Positions 1 to 11,016 of a stretch of DNA of 64,000 nucleotides are shown one piece after another (the first letter of the stretch is position 1; each line of letters opens with the position of its first letter). This stretch comes from Cryoendolithus antarcticus. Lineage: Eukaryota; Ascomycota; Dothideomycetes; Cladosporiales; Cladosporiaceae. The stretch spans positions 1,240,001 through 1,304,000 of the forward strand of contig NAJO01000002.1 of assembly GCA_002077065.1 (NCBI GenBank). Direction: 5' to 3'. Made by a program: the position numbers and the translations under genes. The notes under the pieces are model-generated. The model had not been told where the DNA came from and did not search any database. It was given only the letters and a program-made list of their open reading frames with translations.

Positions 1-3000
1 CAATCGAGTTCACCACCTTGCCCTTCTTTGGACCCTTTGGAATGCCTGCATCCTTCCGCTTGCGCCTAGTCAGCTTCGGCTTGGGCGCGACCCGGACGCT
101 CGTTGCACCATCGAGCGCCATAGGCTCGCCAGTATCAGCACTGTCTTCGGCTTCGTTGCTGGCTAGGGTGGTCTGGCTGTCGCCACGGAGCTCCTGGATC
201 CTCTTGGGTACATGGCCAGCCCAGCGCCCAGTGGCTGGAGGCATGAAGTTACCGTTCGAGTCGAATGTCAGTGTTGGTGCGACGCCAAGATCTGGAGTCA
301 TGCTTCCATTCACCCTCACAGGTGAGTGTGCGATGCCGTTGGGCGCCCGTCTGCGGCGTGTAGGCGCGGATGCGGTCTGATCGAAGCGATTCACCGGCTT
401 TGGAACACGACGCGAAGATAGCACAGTGTCTTCGCCGCCAATCGGCGCAGCGTTGAAAGGGTCTGTGTCCAGTCCGCCACGTTGCCGACGCTTGCGGAGC
501 TCTCTGCCTTCCGCATCACGAACGATCCTTTGCGTGTCTGGGTCCTGGTAGCCAATCTTGCGAGCGTCGAAGCTGTAGTCATATAGATCCGCTTCCTTCC
601 TGTCTTCGAAGATCTCCGAATCGACAGGAAGCCTACCTCCCTTGGCTGGGCGACGCGGAATGCGAGCATGTGGCGCGGTGATCTTGTCGAGCTCCAAGTA
701 CTCATTCTGAAGCAAGCGTAGCGCTTCTTGAGCATGCGCTGTCACCGCTTGGAGGGTCGCTTTCGGACGGATGGATGAATCGTGACGAGTAAGTGCCTCT
801 ATAAACGCTTCTGCTGAGTTGAGAGGCTGATAGAGAGCGCGCATCAAGGCTGCCGCTTCGTCGCCGTCTTCATTGTGATCAACGTCGGACCATGACACAG
901 CGTAGAGAGACGGATAGTTGATCGGATCGTCGATGGGATCTTCTTCAATAGTCAATGGGACGAGCCTTGGAGTGGCGGTCTTTGATTTGGAAGAGGTAGA
1001 CTTGGAGGTACGCCCAGGGATTGTGGCTTCCTCCAGAAGGCGACCTTCACTGATCTGGCTAGTGCTGCGGGCGTCCAGTAGACTGGAGGTCTTTCTTGCT
1101 CCAAGCTTCCGGCGACCTGGCTCTGCCTTGAGATGACCATCCTCGTTGTCGTCGCTGTCATCTTCGACGATGGTCTTCTTGGAGCGCGCGCTGCCTTTTC
1201 TCAGCTTTGGGGCAGCTTTACGAGCCCACTTTCCTCCACCTCGATAGACCCAATCGAGTTCAGGCCACCTTTCTGGACCCTCGGACCGGATGAGCAACTC
1301 GTCAAAACCAGGCGCATCATCCGGAATTGGAATCTCTGACTTTGCAGATGAAGCTCTCCGGACTGAGGGCGCTGCCGGTGTGAGTGACATTTTGACCGAA
1401 GACGCAGCCGGCCCACGGACGGCGGTCTTGTTGCTTGCGCCTGCTGGAGGCAGTCCTCGTGCCCAGCGACCTTGTCCTTTGTGGTAGAAATTCTCCGCGG
1501 GATGTGCATTTACGTAGTTCGTATCGACGAGGTCACTATCCGAGGCCGATGTCTGCGCGGTGGACTGTCCGGGAGTAGGTGTTGGGAGCGGCTTCGGTAT
1601 GAAGGGTGGTCTCGGACCGAATGCATATCGACCCTGGCCACGGTGATGGAACTCCTGGTCGGGATGCGCATCGACGAAGTCCTTGTCCACTAGGCCTCTG
1701 GGGACGTCATAGCCCTCGTCGTTGCTGGACTGATCGACTGGCGCAGATGGAGGTGGTCGGGGTCCGCGCCTGTAGCGACCGCTCCCAGCGTGGTGGAAGA
1801 TAACATCTGGATGCGCATCGACGTATTCCTTGTCGTATGTCGTCCGAGACTGGTACTTTGGCATCTTTGGGGTCTCCTCGAAGACTGGCGAAGTTTCGAG
1901 CAGTACCCAGCGACCACCACCGAGGTTATCGAACTCAGCGTCCGGGTGTCTGTTCTTGTACAGAACCATATTTTCTTTCGAGAAGAAGCCCTCGATCGAT
2001 GGTGAGCCGTCGGCTTGGTGATCATCAGTTTGATCCATCTTGGTGGCTGGTTTCGAAGCAACGACTCTGTACCAGCCGTTGCCACAGTGAGAGAACTTGA
2101 CGTTTGGATAATCTCTAAGTTCAGTGGTGTGGTAGCGTCGAGAGTGATCAATAGGAGTGGTGGTAAGTGCCTCGACTTTCTGTAGTGAACGTGCAAAGCT
2201 TCGTCTGAACGTCGGCAGTGAAGTCGGTGCAGTCACATGCGCAGCACTGACACGATCCCCTTTCTTGTAGAAGCCGTTACCGCAATGTCGCCATGTGATC
2301 TCAGGGTGAGCAATAACGTGGTCTCGCGTGAATGTCACAGTGCCGCCGTCGTCGTCGTCATCGGATTCGCGTTCGTCGGAGGCATCGTTCTCATCCTCAC
2401 CGTCGTCCTCGCTGTAGTCATGCTCAACGCTGGCGACTGGCTGCGATCGTCTGTTGGACCGAGCACTGCGACGCTCAGACGCAGTGAGTTCCTCATGCTG
2501 AGGTCGGCGAGCTCGAAGTGAATACGCGGCCGTTGCACTTTCATGTGCTCCAGATAAGCTCTGTTTCACGAGCTTGGGAAAGTCGACTGCTTTGGTTGGC
2601 TGTGATTCCAGATCGCTACGACGTCGTAAAGACAAAGTCACCGGCAGACTTTGAGATGAGACGTCTGCCCTTCGTTGCGGCGTCGCGGAGGTTACAACAG
2701 ATATCGAAGGATCGACCAGCTTCGTCGTCGGCAAATATCGGCCTTGTCCACGATGGATCCATTTGACCTCAGGATGACGCAGGGTGAAAGCTTTGGAATA
2801 CGTGCCCTTGTGATTTGGGCCATTTTCGTCGTCCGGAACGTTGGCATCGTTAACGTCGGCTGCTTGCAGACGTCGCAGGAGATCTGCAACGCCAGTGATG
2901 ACCAGACGACTATTGACGACCTTGGCTGCTATCGATGGTCGCCGCGTAGTCCTGCGCTGTGGCGACAGCATTGGTGGCGCAGTAGCCACCAGTATGTCAG

Positions 3001-3267
3001 AAGAGGTCGACGACGAGGACGGATCCAATCGACCCTTCTGGGCGTTAGCGCTGAGCCCATCGGAGCCTCTTTTGACGCCTCGTTGACGACTGATCCTATC
3101 CATGTCAGCGACAAGCCCCTGACCGAGCGACTCCTCGGTTGCACCACCACTGCGCGAGATGAGGTTGTCAATACCACATCAGATCAAGGGAGTGCCAGCC
3201 AAGCCAAGGCGTGCATGGACCAAGCAGTTCACCTAGAAAGTCTGTCCGCTTGAACCAGGATCTCCAT
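1..3267 (-). CDS. HP/GxG aromatic-repeat protein of unknown function (C-terminus off window)
   Basis: One minus-strand frame stays open from about 3149 to base 1, so over 1,000 codons are visible and the C-terminus lies off the left edge. The proposed start at 3267 begins a 35-nt exon (3233-3267). A GTGAAC...CGCGCAG intron (3150-3232) then restores the long frame; an in-frame stop near 3173 makes this intron, or a later start near 3100, necessary. The protein is charged and low in complexity and carries eight copies of a motif close to HPxxx(W/F)xHxGxGR(Y/W) between about 2780 and 1210. A conserved-looking basic block (around 710-480) reads ITAPHARIPRRP and later RKEADLYDYSFDARKIGYQ. The tail is Lys/Arg rich (KLTRRKRKDAG), which suggests a nuclear or nucleic-acid role, by inference only. 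I do not recognise the family. Confidence 0.7.
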
Positions 3268-4476
3268 GGGTACGTGTGCTCCTACGCCAGCGACATTACG
3301 GTTTGGACAGCTGTATACCCTTACCGTACCGACCAAGGAATCATTGAGATCATGTTCTGACTGGGTAAAAAAATGCGCCTGCTCGCCATCGCCAGTCTCT
3401 CCGCACATGCGACCAAATTGTTGCTCCCTCTCATCATGTTTGGACCGCAAAATAACGGATGATGAATATAGTGTCTTTGACTGTTTGTTGAGATACCTCC
3501 GCATCGGCAAGCCTAGGTGATACTATCTGCTACACAACGGTCTCGCGCACCAGAGATCATGGCTGCTAAGCTTTCTCAAACTTGCCCGAAGGGTCCATTA
3601 CTTCCGCCCCGATCAAAGGCGACCACAGCTCATAACGGAAACACTACACGGCAGCCTTCTGTTACCTTTGAGATCACTCAAGAAGCGAAGAAGAAAGCGA
3701 GACCGCGGGGCATGGGTTCTCAGCTTCCCTTGCGCGAATCGATAAGGTACTGACCATCATGCAGCTAAAGCTTTCGATTCGTCGGCTACGATATCGCCTT
3801 TCCTGGATCCTCGCATCATCGAGCGTAGGCTTAGAGACGGCAAGTCTTGATGCTACTTCGCGCAGCTGTGCATCGGCATGAGAAACGAGGTACAATTCAT
3901 GCTCCAAATCGTGACGGGATCCGCAACAATTCACGAAGGCAACATGCAACCACCCTGCCAAAGGTCTGAAGAGTCCTGTGCTACCCTCATGCATATTACG
4001 AGTGTCTACCAATTGCGGTTCAGCCGATGAGAGAGCATATTATACGAGGCGTGGTCTCGATTGTGGCATCGATCAATCGTTCATGGTTGTAACACGTTGT
4101 GCAGATGCTTTGGCAAGGGAGTCCATGCCACGGGAGGTGTTTCCATACTGACGGAGATGCGGATGTGGTCATGAGCAAATGTCAAGTCTGCGCCCATGAA
4201 TATGCATTACAAGTCACAACAAAGCTCCACTTCGGGCTAGAGATGGAGTCCACTTGTATGCGCTAGTCGGCATAGTTCCATCTGGCCCCCACGCAAAGCT
4301 CTCACCCGATAGAGTCACATACGCCCTACGCAACGAATTTCATATAGTCTCACTCACTGTCGGACATATTCCGGCCATACGGCGACAATCCTGCGTTCTA
4401 CCTTCTAATCAATTTAGCGTTGCACGCTTTACGACACCGAGCGCCTCTCATTCGATTGCCCTCGACATCAAGAACC
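3268..4476. other. Intergenic region, divergent promoters
   Basis: About 1.2 kb between the divergent repeat-protein gene and the FMN dehydrogenase gene. Only short, mutually overlapping frames occur here, none with a recognisable domain or a clean exon structure. It probably holds both promoters. Confidence 0.5.
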
Positions 4477-5967
4477 ATGTCTGGCGGAGCTCCCATTCCA
4501 GTGCCAGTATCTGGCGACAGGATACTATGCATCCCCGATCTACAGAAAGCAGCTTCACAGAAACTGCCCACGAGTGCAAGAGGTATGTCATCATAGATCA
4601 TTGAGCCTCTCACGATGTTGCTGACTTATTCCGAACCAGAGTTTTACAACTCCGGCTCAACAGACCAGATCACGATCAACGAGAACTCAACTGCGTTCTC
4701 GAAATATCGCCTAAGACCCCGTGTGCTGGTCGACGTCTCCAAGGCGGACACTTCAACCGCCCTCTTCGGCCGCAGACTTGAATTTCCGCTTGGGGTATCG
4801 CCCGCTGGAATGCATGCCATGGCCCACCCTGACGGCGAAAAGGCTACCAGCCGCGCGTGCGCCAAAGCCGGTGTAGCAATGGGTATCAGCTCATATGCCA
4901 ACTATCCAATCGCCGACATCCGCTCGGCATGCTTATCCTCATCCGGTATTCCGCAGATCGACCACGTAATCCAACTCTACACCATGAAGGACCGCGCCAT
5001 GCAGCTCCGCATCATTCGCGAAGCTGAGGCACGGGGCTGCAAAGCGATCTTCCTGACTGCTGATTCACCAGTTCTCGGCGTGCGGTACAACGAGTGGCGA
5101 AACGACTTTCGCACGCCTGAGGGACTCGAGTTTCCCATTATTGAGCGGGATACGGAGATGATCCGGAAGGTGACGCATGACGATACGTTTACGGCGTTCA
5201 ATGACGATACTCACAACTGGGCGAGGGACATTCCGTGGCTCAAGAGTGTGACGGGAATGGAAATATGGATCAAAGGTTCGCATTACTTCCCCGGATTGCA
5301 TCGCTTCCTGCAGAAGCTCTTCTGCTACGCACCGCGGCGTGAAGGTCTGGCTACGGCCATCAGTGCCTGTGAGGGCAGGCAAAGACTTCTCGATGCCGCT
5401 GCATGCCACTGGCAACCATCGTGGCCCTGGTGATAGACACACAGGATCCTCTTCAGAACCTCGGAGATGGATGACGTGTCAACTGACAGTAAATACAGGC
5501 ATTCTCACAGCAGAGGACACACTCATGGCGATCGAAACGGGCTGCCACGGTATCATTGTCTCGAACCACGGTGGGCGACAGCTCGACGGCGTCCCGGCTA
5601 CGATAGACGCCTTGCCAGAGTGCGTGGCTGCAGCGGCTGGACGAATCCGGATCCACGTTGATGGAGGGATTAGGAGTGGCACCGACATCTTCAAAGCCTT
5701 GGCGTTGGGAGCCGAGTGCTGTTGGGTCGGGCGGCCGGCCATATGGGGGCTCGCTGTGAGTCTTTCTCTATTGTATTTGCATGTGGCGATCTAGACTGAC
5801 GATGTGGTGCACAGTACGATGGCCAGGCTGGTGTGGAGATCATGCTCGAGACGTTGCGAATCGAATTCAAGCGGTGCATGCAGTTGACGGGCTGTAACAG
5901 CGTGAAGGACATCACCTTGGCGTGTCTCGGGGTCTATCGCGTGGACGGTCCGCTTGCGAGATTGTAG
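4477..5967 (+). CDS. FMN-dependent 2-hydroxyacid dehydrogenase/oxidase (lactate/glycolate family)
   Basis: Four exons (4477-4582, 4640-5275, 5499-5755, 5815-5967) give about 383 residues, the usual length of the family. These enzymes oxidise L-2-hydroxyacids such as lactate or glycolate using FMN in a TIM barrel. Visible marks are FYNSGSTDQ near the N-terminus (substrate-binding Tyr region), [14 protein letters not shown], the FMN/catalytic [10 protein letters not shown] with the active His, and [18 protein letters not shown] for FMN phosphate binding. The start at 4477 ([10 protein letters not shown]) is preferred because it supplies the IPDLQKAAS segment seen in relatives. There is no cytochrome b5 domain or transit peptide, so it is not cytochrome b2. 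Intron 2 is unusually long (223 nt) and begins GTTCGC. The exact substrate cannot be told. Confidence 0.88.
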
Positions 5968-6203
5968 AGGCTACGAGCGCATACGCTTGACCGTCCCGAT
6001 TCTCATGCAGGCGTAGGTTCTCGAGACTCACCTCATTGGTGGTAACGATAGGTATAGCATCCCGAGTGAGCTAGCAATATTCAATATTAGCGTCCTAGCA
6101 AGTCTAAAGTCCACCACGCGGTGTGGCGTGTCCGCGTCCCCCCAGGGTCCTCTGCCAATATACCCGACCCCTGTGCCCGCTTCCCTCTTTTCATATGCTT
6201 CGT
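5968..6203. other. Short convergent spacer
   Basis: This 236-bp spacer separates the stop codons of two convergent genes. It presumably holds both 3' ends; no clear element is seen. Confidence 0.4.
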
Positions 6204-6852
6204 CTACAAAGCCTTCTCGCTCGGCTTAGTCTTGCCTCCCGGCGCAAAGCCGACACCATAAAGGTAGGTCAAGCTGCCTCCAATGCTGGCTCCGAAGAAC
6301 AACAAGCCCAGCGTCAAAACGCCAACAAGGACCTGCACATTGGTCGGCGCGTAAGCCGCAGCGCCAGTAAGGGTCGCACCCAACTTCTCCCCAGCCACGC
6401 TGCTGGCCAGACTATCCGCAGCCGCAGACCTCTTAGTCCACCAAATCCACGTCCCCAATGCCAGGACGACATCATTCACAACGGCATGCGCAATGACAGC
6501 CTTGGACTTGACCTTCACGGTCTTGCCATCGGCTTCGTAGATCCCTTGGCGCGAGAAAAGGGCAATGGCTTGCTGGCCGCCAGAGACGACAGCGGGCACC
6601 GTTGTGATGAGACCCAGGGCGAGGAGGTAGTATGAGGCGCGGGTAAGGTCGGAATCTACCGGGAGGAGTGAAGTGAGGGCTGAGGGGAGGTTCGGGCGAG
6701 CGAAGTAGGCTGCATCGAGGCCATAGGAGAGGGCGAGGAAGGAGATGGGGAAGTGGACTGTTGCCGGGTGAATGGGTTTGCCGGGGCCACTGAAAGTTGG
6801 ATTTAGTATGAAGCTCTATATGAATAGGGTGTGGAGGACGGGCTTACGACAT
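6204..6852 (-). CDS. DUF2231-like integral membrane protein
   Basis: Two exons, a 5-nt first exon (6848-6852) and 6204-6789, give about 196 residues. The first intron falls after ATG TC; its donor is GTAAGC and its acceptor TTTCAG. The N-terminus reads MSGPGKPIHPATVHFPIS, which matches the HPxxVHFPIA opening of the DUF2231 membrane family. Four hydrophobic helices follow: LALSYGLDAAYF, YYLLALGLITTVPAVVSGG, a segment around HAVVNDVVLALGTWIWW, and VLVGVLTLGLLFFGASIGG. The tail is short and basic. The function of the family is not established. Without the tiny first exon the HP motif would lack a start. Confidence 0.72.
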
Positions 6853-7766
6853 GATTGCGGTAGTGTATGTAGAGGTTCCTTGTGTGTTGTGATACGGGTG
6901 TGAAAGAAGTGCTCTATGGAAGGGAAATGTCTTGTCAATGCCAGCGGGCTGCTATGGCAATCGTGGAGCCGTGTGTACATGTGAGCCGAATTGCGAGCTC
7001 GACCATTGGCTCGGTAGACAGCGGGATGCGCACAAGCATTGAAGGCCTATTTGCAGGCCCGGGAGGACTCGGAGGAGCGATGTACGGTGATCGTACTTCA
7101 TCATATGGCTCTGCATTGGACGGTTGGCTTCGCAAACACATCCCCGATCGTCAGGACATGAGATCCCATAAAGGTCACTCCGTCGCGGCAAACCTGTCGG
7201 AAGATCGCTTAAGGGAGGGTCCCAGCCTCATGGCGAGAAGGCGAGTTGCGATCTTCAAAAGCCGCTCCACCTCGCTTCTGCAATAGTCGCTACAATCTTG
7301 TGCAATGACAAGAGCGCCTGCAGTAGTACGTCTGCCCTTCGATGTGGGTGTAAGAGACCAGCCAAGTCCTAGAGTTACGGCTATGAACCCGAACCTCTCA
7401 CAGATCTGGTCTACCAGTGGGTGCCAGCTCTGCGCAAGCTAGCAGAATCGTATATCATCTGCCAGACATTTGAAGAAGAGCTTCCACTAATGATATATCG
7501 ACAAAACTGGAAGGGCTGCATCCGCGGAAACCACGTTGTTCACATGCTTCCAGCCTGAGGCGCACACAGCCAAGATTCGCTTTCACGCTTACAAATGCCA
7601 GACACAAGCTAGCCAGCTACGGCATTGCACAGCACCGCCCAGGTACGAGGGCATATAAGGTAGACCGCGCGTGGCGCGCCGGAGACGCAGAGCGAGTGAC
7701 CTTCACTTCACTACCAAACGAAAATTTCGACTCTTTGCCCTACCACTCGCCTTCGAGTCACGGGAC
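6853..7766. other. Divergent intergenic region
   Basis: About 0.9 kb upstream of both the DUF2231-like gene and the RidA-like gene. I see no coding frame with supporting features here. Promoters are expected but no element could be assigned with confidence. Confidence 0.4.
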
Positions 7767-8247
7767 ATGTCCGCCCAATACTCCTCCTACCCAGGCTACG
7801 GCAGCTGGGCAGAAGAAAACTACCACTACAGCCAGGCAGTCCGCATCGGCAACGTGCTCAAGATCTCTGGCCAAGGTAAGCACTCTAGTCCTAGGACCTC
7901 CTCCGCCGCGCCCACCTTGCAGAGCCCTCATGCTCACGCCCTCATCAGGCGGCTGGGACCCGAAGTCCGCGCCTCCAGAAATCGTCCCCGGTATCGACGC
8001 GCAGATCGATCAGGCATTCGCCAATGTAGACCTCACGCTCAAGACTGCCGGAGGCGCGGGGTGGAGTCAGGTCTACAGCGTACGAAGCTACCATGTCTTC
8101 ACAGATCGTGCGGTTACTATGGCAGCTATGGTGAGAAATCTGAAAAAGTGGTTTCCGGATCACAGGCCTATTTGGACGGCAGTTGGGGTGACGGTGCTAG
8201 GCGCGCAGGGAATGGAAGTCGAGATTGAAGTCGAGGCGATGGTCTAG
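7767..8247 (+). CDS. RidA/YjgF/YER057c-family protein
   Basis: Two exons (7767-7875 and 7949-8247) encode about 135 residues, the normal length for this family of small trimeric proteins. RidA members deaminate reactive enamine/imine intermediates from PLP enzymes; some relatives have other roles. Visible features are the N-terminal NYHYSQAVRIGNVLKISGQGG strand region split exactly by the intron, IDAQIDQAFANVDLTLKTAG in the helix, and the C-terminal core PIWTAVGVTVLG followed by MEVEIEVEAMV. The last segment replaces the classic RxxVEI(E/D) motif: the usual Arg that contacts substrate (often in a CTRTAV or PAR context) is not obvious, so catalytic deaminase activity is uncertain. It belongs to the divergent fungal branch. 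Confidence 0.85.
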
Positions 8248-9216
8248 TGATTCAGGCTCGACACGCATCTTCTTCCCAGAAGGTTCGATGACATCCGTGG
8301 TACTGTGAGGGTAGGTATATCCATAGAAGCATTGCCTATCATCGGTGACAGCAGAGCGAATAAAGATCTTTGGTGTCTTTGCCACGAAGTCTCGAACTTT
8401 TCGAGTTCCGAATATCAGTTGTCACAGCCATGGCAGAAGTCACAAGAGCGCTGTTGAAACACAGATGTTTGGAGAGCCGATGGTGCATGCATCGTGCTAT
8501 CTACCTCGATGATTGGCTCGACAGACTGCGGGGTGTGACAGATCTGTTTTGGGATGCAGTGAACGCTGCAACGCGCCACCTCACGCCAGCAGTCCAACTC
8601 GTGCGCCACGGGGATTACTGCTTCGAATATCGGGACAACGCCTCTAAAGCACGCGTGATCAACGATACGGAGTACACGACACGGCGACCATCGCAGAGAC
8701 CCATTTTCAATGCCCACTCGAAACCTGGGGCCAATCATTAGACCTCAGGGCATTGCAAAGGGCCAGTAGACCTTTCATATTAAGAAACAGTAGGCTACCT
8801 TCCTCATGTCCTATTACCTAGAATCCGTCTGCAACGGTGAGATTGCATACCGCCTAAGTAAGAATCACCATAGAATGCCCTAGCCACCCCATCCGAGCAC
8901 ATGCGATCTCACGAAACGGTGGCGTTCTTGGACCAATACGCCTGGACCTGGGCCAAGAACACCAAGAAGTGCCTCTGGCCATGTAGTGCCAGCCACAAAA
9001 ACAAGATGTGTACAAATGAGGACGCTCATCACGCGACTCTACGCCTTGTGGACGGTGTGGGTATTGGAGCAGGTTCCGTTCATAACGCAGACTAACGTAG
9101 GTATTGGACTTCTGGTAAACCAAGCTACATCCACCATGTGCTACATACCCAAGGAACGCGCGGAGCCACGCTATCCTTCCGAACTGCTGTCAGGCCTGAC
9201 ACTTTCGCCACCAGTC
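8248..9216. other. Intergenic region
   Basis: Nearly 1 kb. Two overlapping opposite-strand frames near 8370-8740 have no domain, signal or splice support and are not called. It probably includes the 3' end of the RidA-like gene and the promoter of the first tandem membrane gene. Confidence 0.4.
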
Positions 9217-9747
9217 ATGTCTTCAAGGCCAGCCCTCGCCGACGAAAAGCGCGATGATCAAGCAATCTCCTGGTACCAACTTCTTTTCAACAACGCAGCA
9301 TCTTACGCCAGTATCTTCGCATCTGTCGTGTACTCACTCTTGGTACTGGATTCTGATGCCCACGAGTCACTACACGACTCCCTGGGACGACGCAGCAGTC
9401 GGTATGGTAGCGTCGCGAGCGCGATTTCGTTCTTATGCCTGGTGCTGCTCTGTCAAGGCATCGCATTACTGTTGAACTCTCGCCACAAAGCCATTTTCAG
9501 GGCTTACAGCGTCAAGCCACGGAGTACACGACTCTTATCAGCATCGATGTTCTTAGCGTTTCAAGGACTACTGCTAGCCGGGACTACCTTTTCTTGCCTA
9601 GCAGCGAGGACTTGTGTCCTCTCGGTCGACGAGATAGGGATCTGGCGCGCTGCGGCAATTGGGGCTGTCGTTCCGACTACCTGGCTGGCGTACACATTCT
9701 TCGAGACGAAGTCGCAATTGAGAAGGGTATGGATGGGTGGATCCTGA
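9217..9747 (+). CDS. Four-helix membrane protein, tandem paralogue A
   Basis: A single-exon gene of about 176 residues if it starts at ATG 9217 (MSSRPALADEK); an in-frame ATG at 9136 would add 27 residues. A soluble N-terminus is followed by SWYQLLFNNAASYASIFAS, then four hydrophobic segments: ASVVYSLLVL, ISFLCLVLLCQGIALLL, SMFLAFQGLLLAGTTFSCL and AAAIGAVVPTTWLAYTFF. A basic tail (FETKSQLRRVW) probably faces the cytosol. It aligns throughout with the next gene, including SWYQ-LF-N, YASI-AS, CLVLLCQG-AL and ETxSQ. I do not recognise a named family; no enzymatic motif is seen. Confidence 0.68.
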   Translation: MSSRPALADEKRDDQAISWYQLLFNNAASYASIFASVVYSLLVLDSDAHESLHDSLGRRSSRYGSVASAISFLCLVLLCQGIALLLNSRHKAIFRAYSVKPRSTRLLSASMFLAFQGLLLAGTTFSCLAARTCVLSVDEIGIWRAAAIGAVVPTTWLAYTFFETKSQLRRVWMGGS

Positions 9748-10269
9748 GCGACATGGGTGACGGGTAATGAATCAAGGAGACGGCACTGGCAACACCCATG
9801 TCGACCTGTACCGCTGGAGCATTCCACGCGGTCAACAATGGCGTAGTCAGACTAGTATCTTAATGTAATGTGGACAGCTGCAGACGCATCACACCACCGT
9901 GCAGGTCTGACCATCCACGCATAGGATCAGGCGAGACCTCACATCCAGCTCATAGATTCAAGCCTGTGCGCCGTCCAGTGCATGGTGTGCGCGCAAGCGA
10001 CGTTAACTTCATACATCTTCTCCAACGAAGGTCTGCACGCTCCTGTGCTACTATAAACACCCCTGTAATACTTGACTCGTTCGGAGAAAACAGCAAGAGA
10101 AACCAGACGTGTCTGTGTCTTCGCTAGAGTCGAATGTCTTGCACTGCCGCGATTACAGCGCTTTTCTACCGCGACAAGGTGATGAAGGCCATTGTCCACA
10201 GCTTGGTCTTACGGAAGAACGGAGACGCTGCGCAGTGCAGCCGGCTTTGACGTCAATATCTCCACCGCG
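9748..10269. other. Spacer between tandem paralogues
   Basis: About 520 bp with no supported gene. It should contain the terminator region of copy A and the promoter of copy B. Confidence 0.4.
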
Positions 10270-10974
10270 ATGATTGGAGGCCACTTTTTTCGCGGCCTCT
10301 TCCCCAAGCGGGCTTTCGACGGCGACGTTAGCGGCGCGCTCATAGTCTCCTGGTACCAAAACCTATTCAGCAACTCCACGACATACGCCAGCATCCTCGC
10401 CTCAGTAATGTTCTCTTCCATGATACAAGACCTCGATGAAAGGCTGTACTCTAACGACCAACGGCATCAAATAAGATTATATAGCGCGGTCGGCGCTGTA
10501 CTTTTTGTCTGTCTTGTCCTTCTGTGCCAGGGCTTTGCTCTGGGGCTGAAGTTTCACAGCAGGCTACTAGCGCGAAAATACGACTCGAAGCATCGCGGAG
10601 TGAGGATCATGCTGCAGGTCTTCTCACTATTGTTCCAGCAGCTTCTCCTGGTCGGGACCGTGTTCTTCTGTCTTGTAGTCAAGGTGTATGATTTCAAGAT
10701 CGGGCTGGCGGGGCTCGTTACGACCTGGATAGTGATGGGCATCAGCCTTGTGAGCTGGCTTATGGCCGCCGCAACTGAGACTAGATCGCAATGGAAGAAG
10801 TGGCGTGGGGAGCCGTGGACCACTGCAAAGTCTGCTCAGAAAAAGCAAAAAGATGCGGATCGCAAGGCAGCTGCGAGAGCTCAAGCGGAGGCGGAGGGCA
10901 ACGCTGACCTAGGAGATCCAATATGCATGGAACGCATGACATCAGCCAGCGACGCAGTCCCGGCGGCGGCGTAG
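10270..10974 (+). CDS. Four-helix membrane protein, tandem paralogue B
   Basis: A single-exon gene of about 234 residues starting at ATG 10270 (MIGGHFFRGLFPK), the first ATG in this frame. It has the same plan as the upstream gene: SWYQNLFSNSTTYASILASV, then hydrophobic stretches AVGAVLFVCLVLLCQGFAL, VFSLLFQQLLLVGTVFFCLVV and WIVMGISLVSWLMAAA, then a basic ETRSQWKKWRGEP. Unlike copy A it carries an extra charged tail of about 50 residues with an Ala/Lys-rich helix (QKKQKDADRKAAARAQAEAE) that could form a coiled coil. Its stop lies only 42 bp from the stop of the convergent MFS gene. Function unknown. Confidence 0.7.
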   Translation: MIGGHFFRGLFPKRAFDGDVSGALIVSWYQNLFSNSTTYASILASVMFSSMIQDLDERLYSNDQRHQIRLYSAVGAVLFVCLVLLCQGFALGLKFHSRLLARKYDSKHRGVRIMLQVFSLLFQQLLLVGTVFFCLVVKVYDFKIGLAGLVTTWIVMGISLVSWLMAAATETRSQWKKWRGEPWTTAKSAQKKQKDADRKAAARAQAEAEGNADLGDPICMERMTSASDAVPAAA

Positions 10975-11016
10975 CATCTAGCATTGAGTTCACGCTCTGC
11001 AAGCGTTGACACCGAC

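Noticed and set aside
3674..4012. 112-codon minus frame near the FMN dehydrogenase promoter
   Set aside because: No domain, atypical composition and overlapping frames on the other strand; no splice partners.
5339..5460. Coding exon inside the long dehydrogenase intron
   Set aside because: The frame gives no similarity to the family and the flanking exons already join at a conserved segment with nothing missing.
8370..8741. Overlapping plus and minus frames of about 107-123 codons
   Set aside because: Neither has family features, and each could be the shadow of the other.
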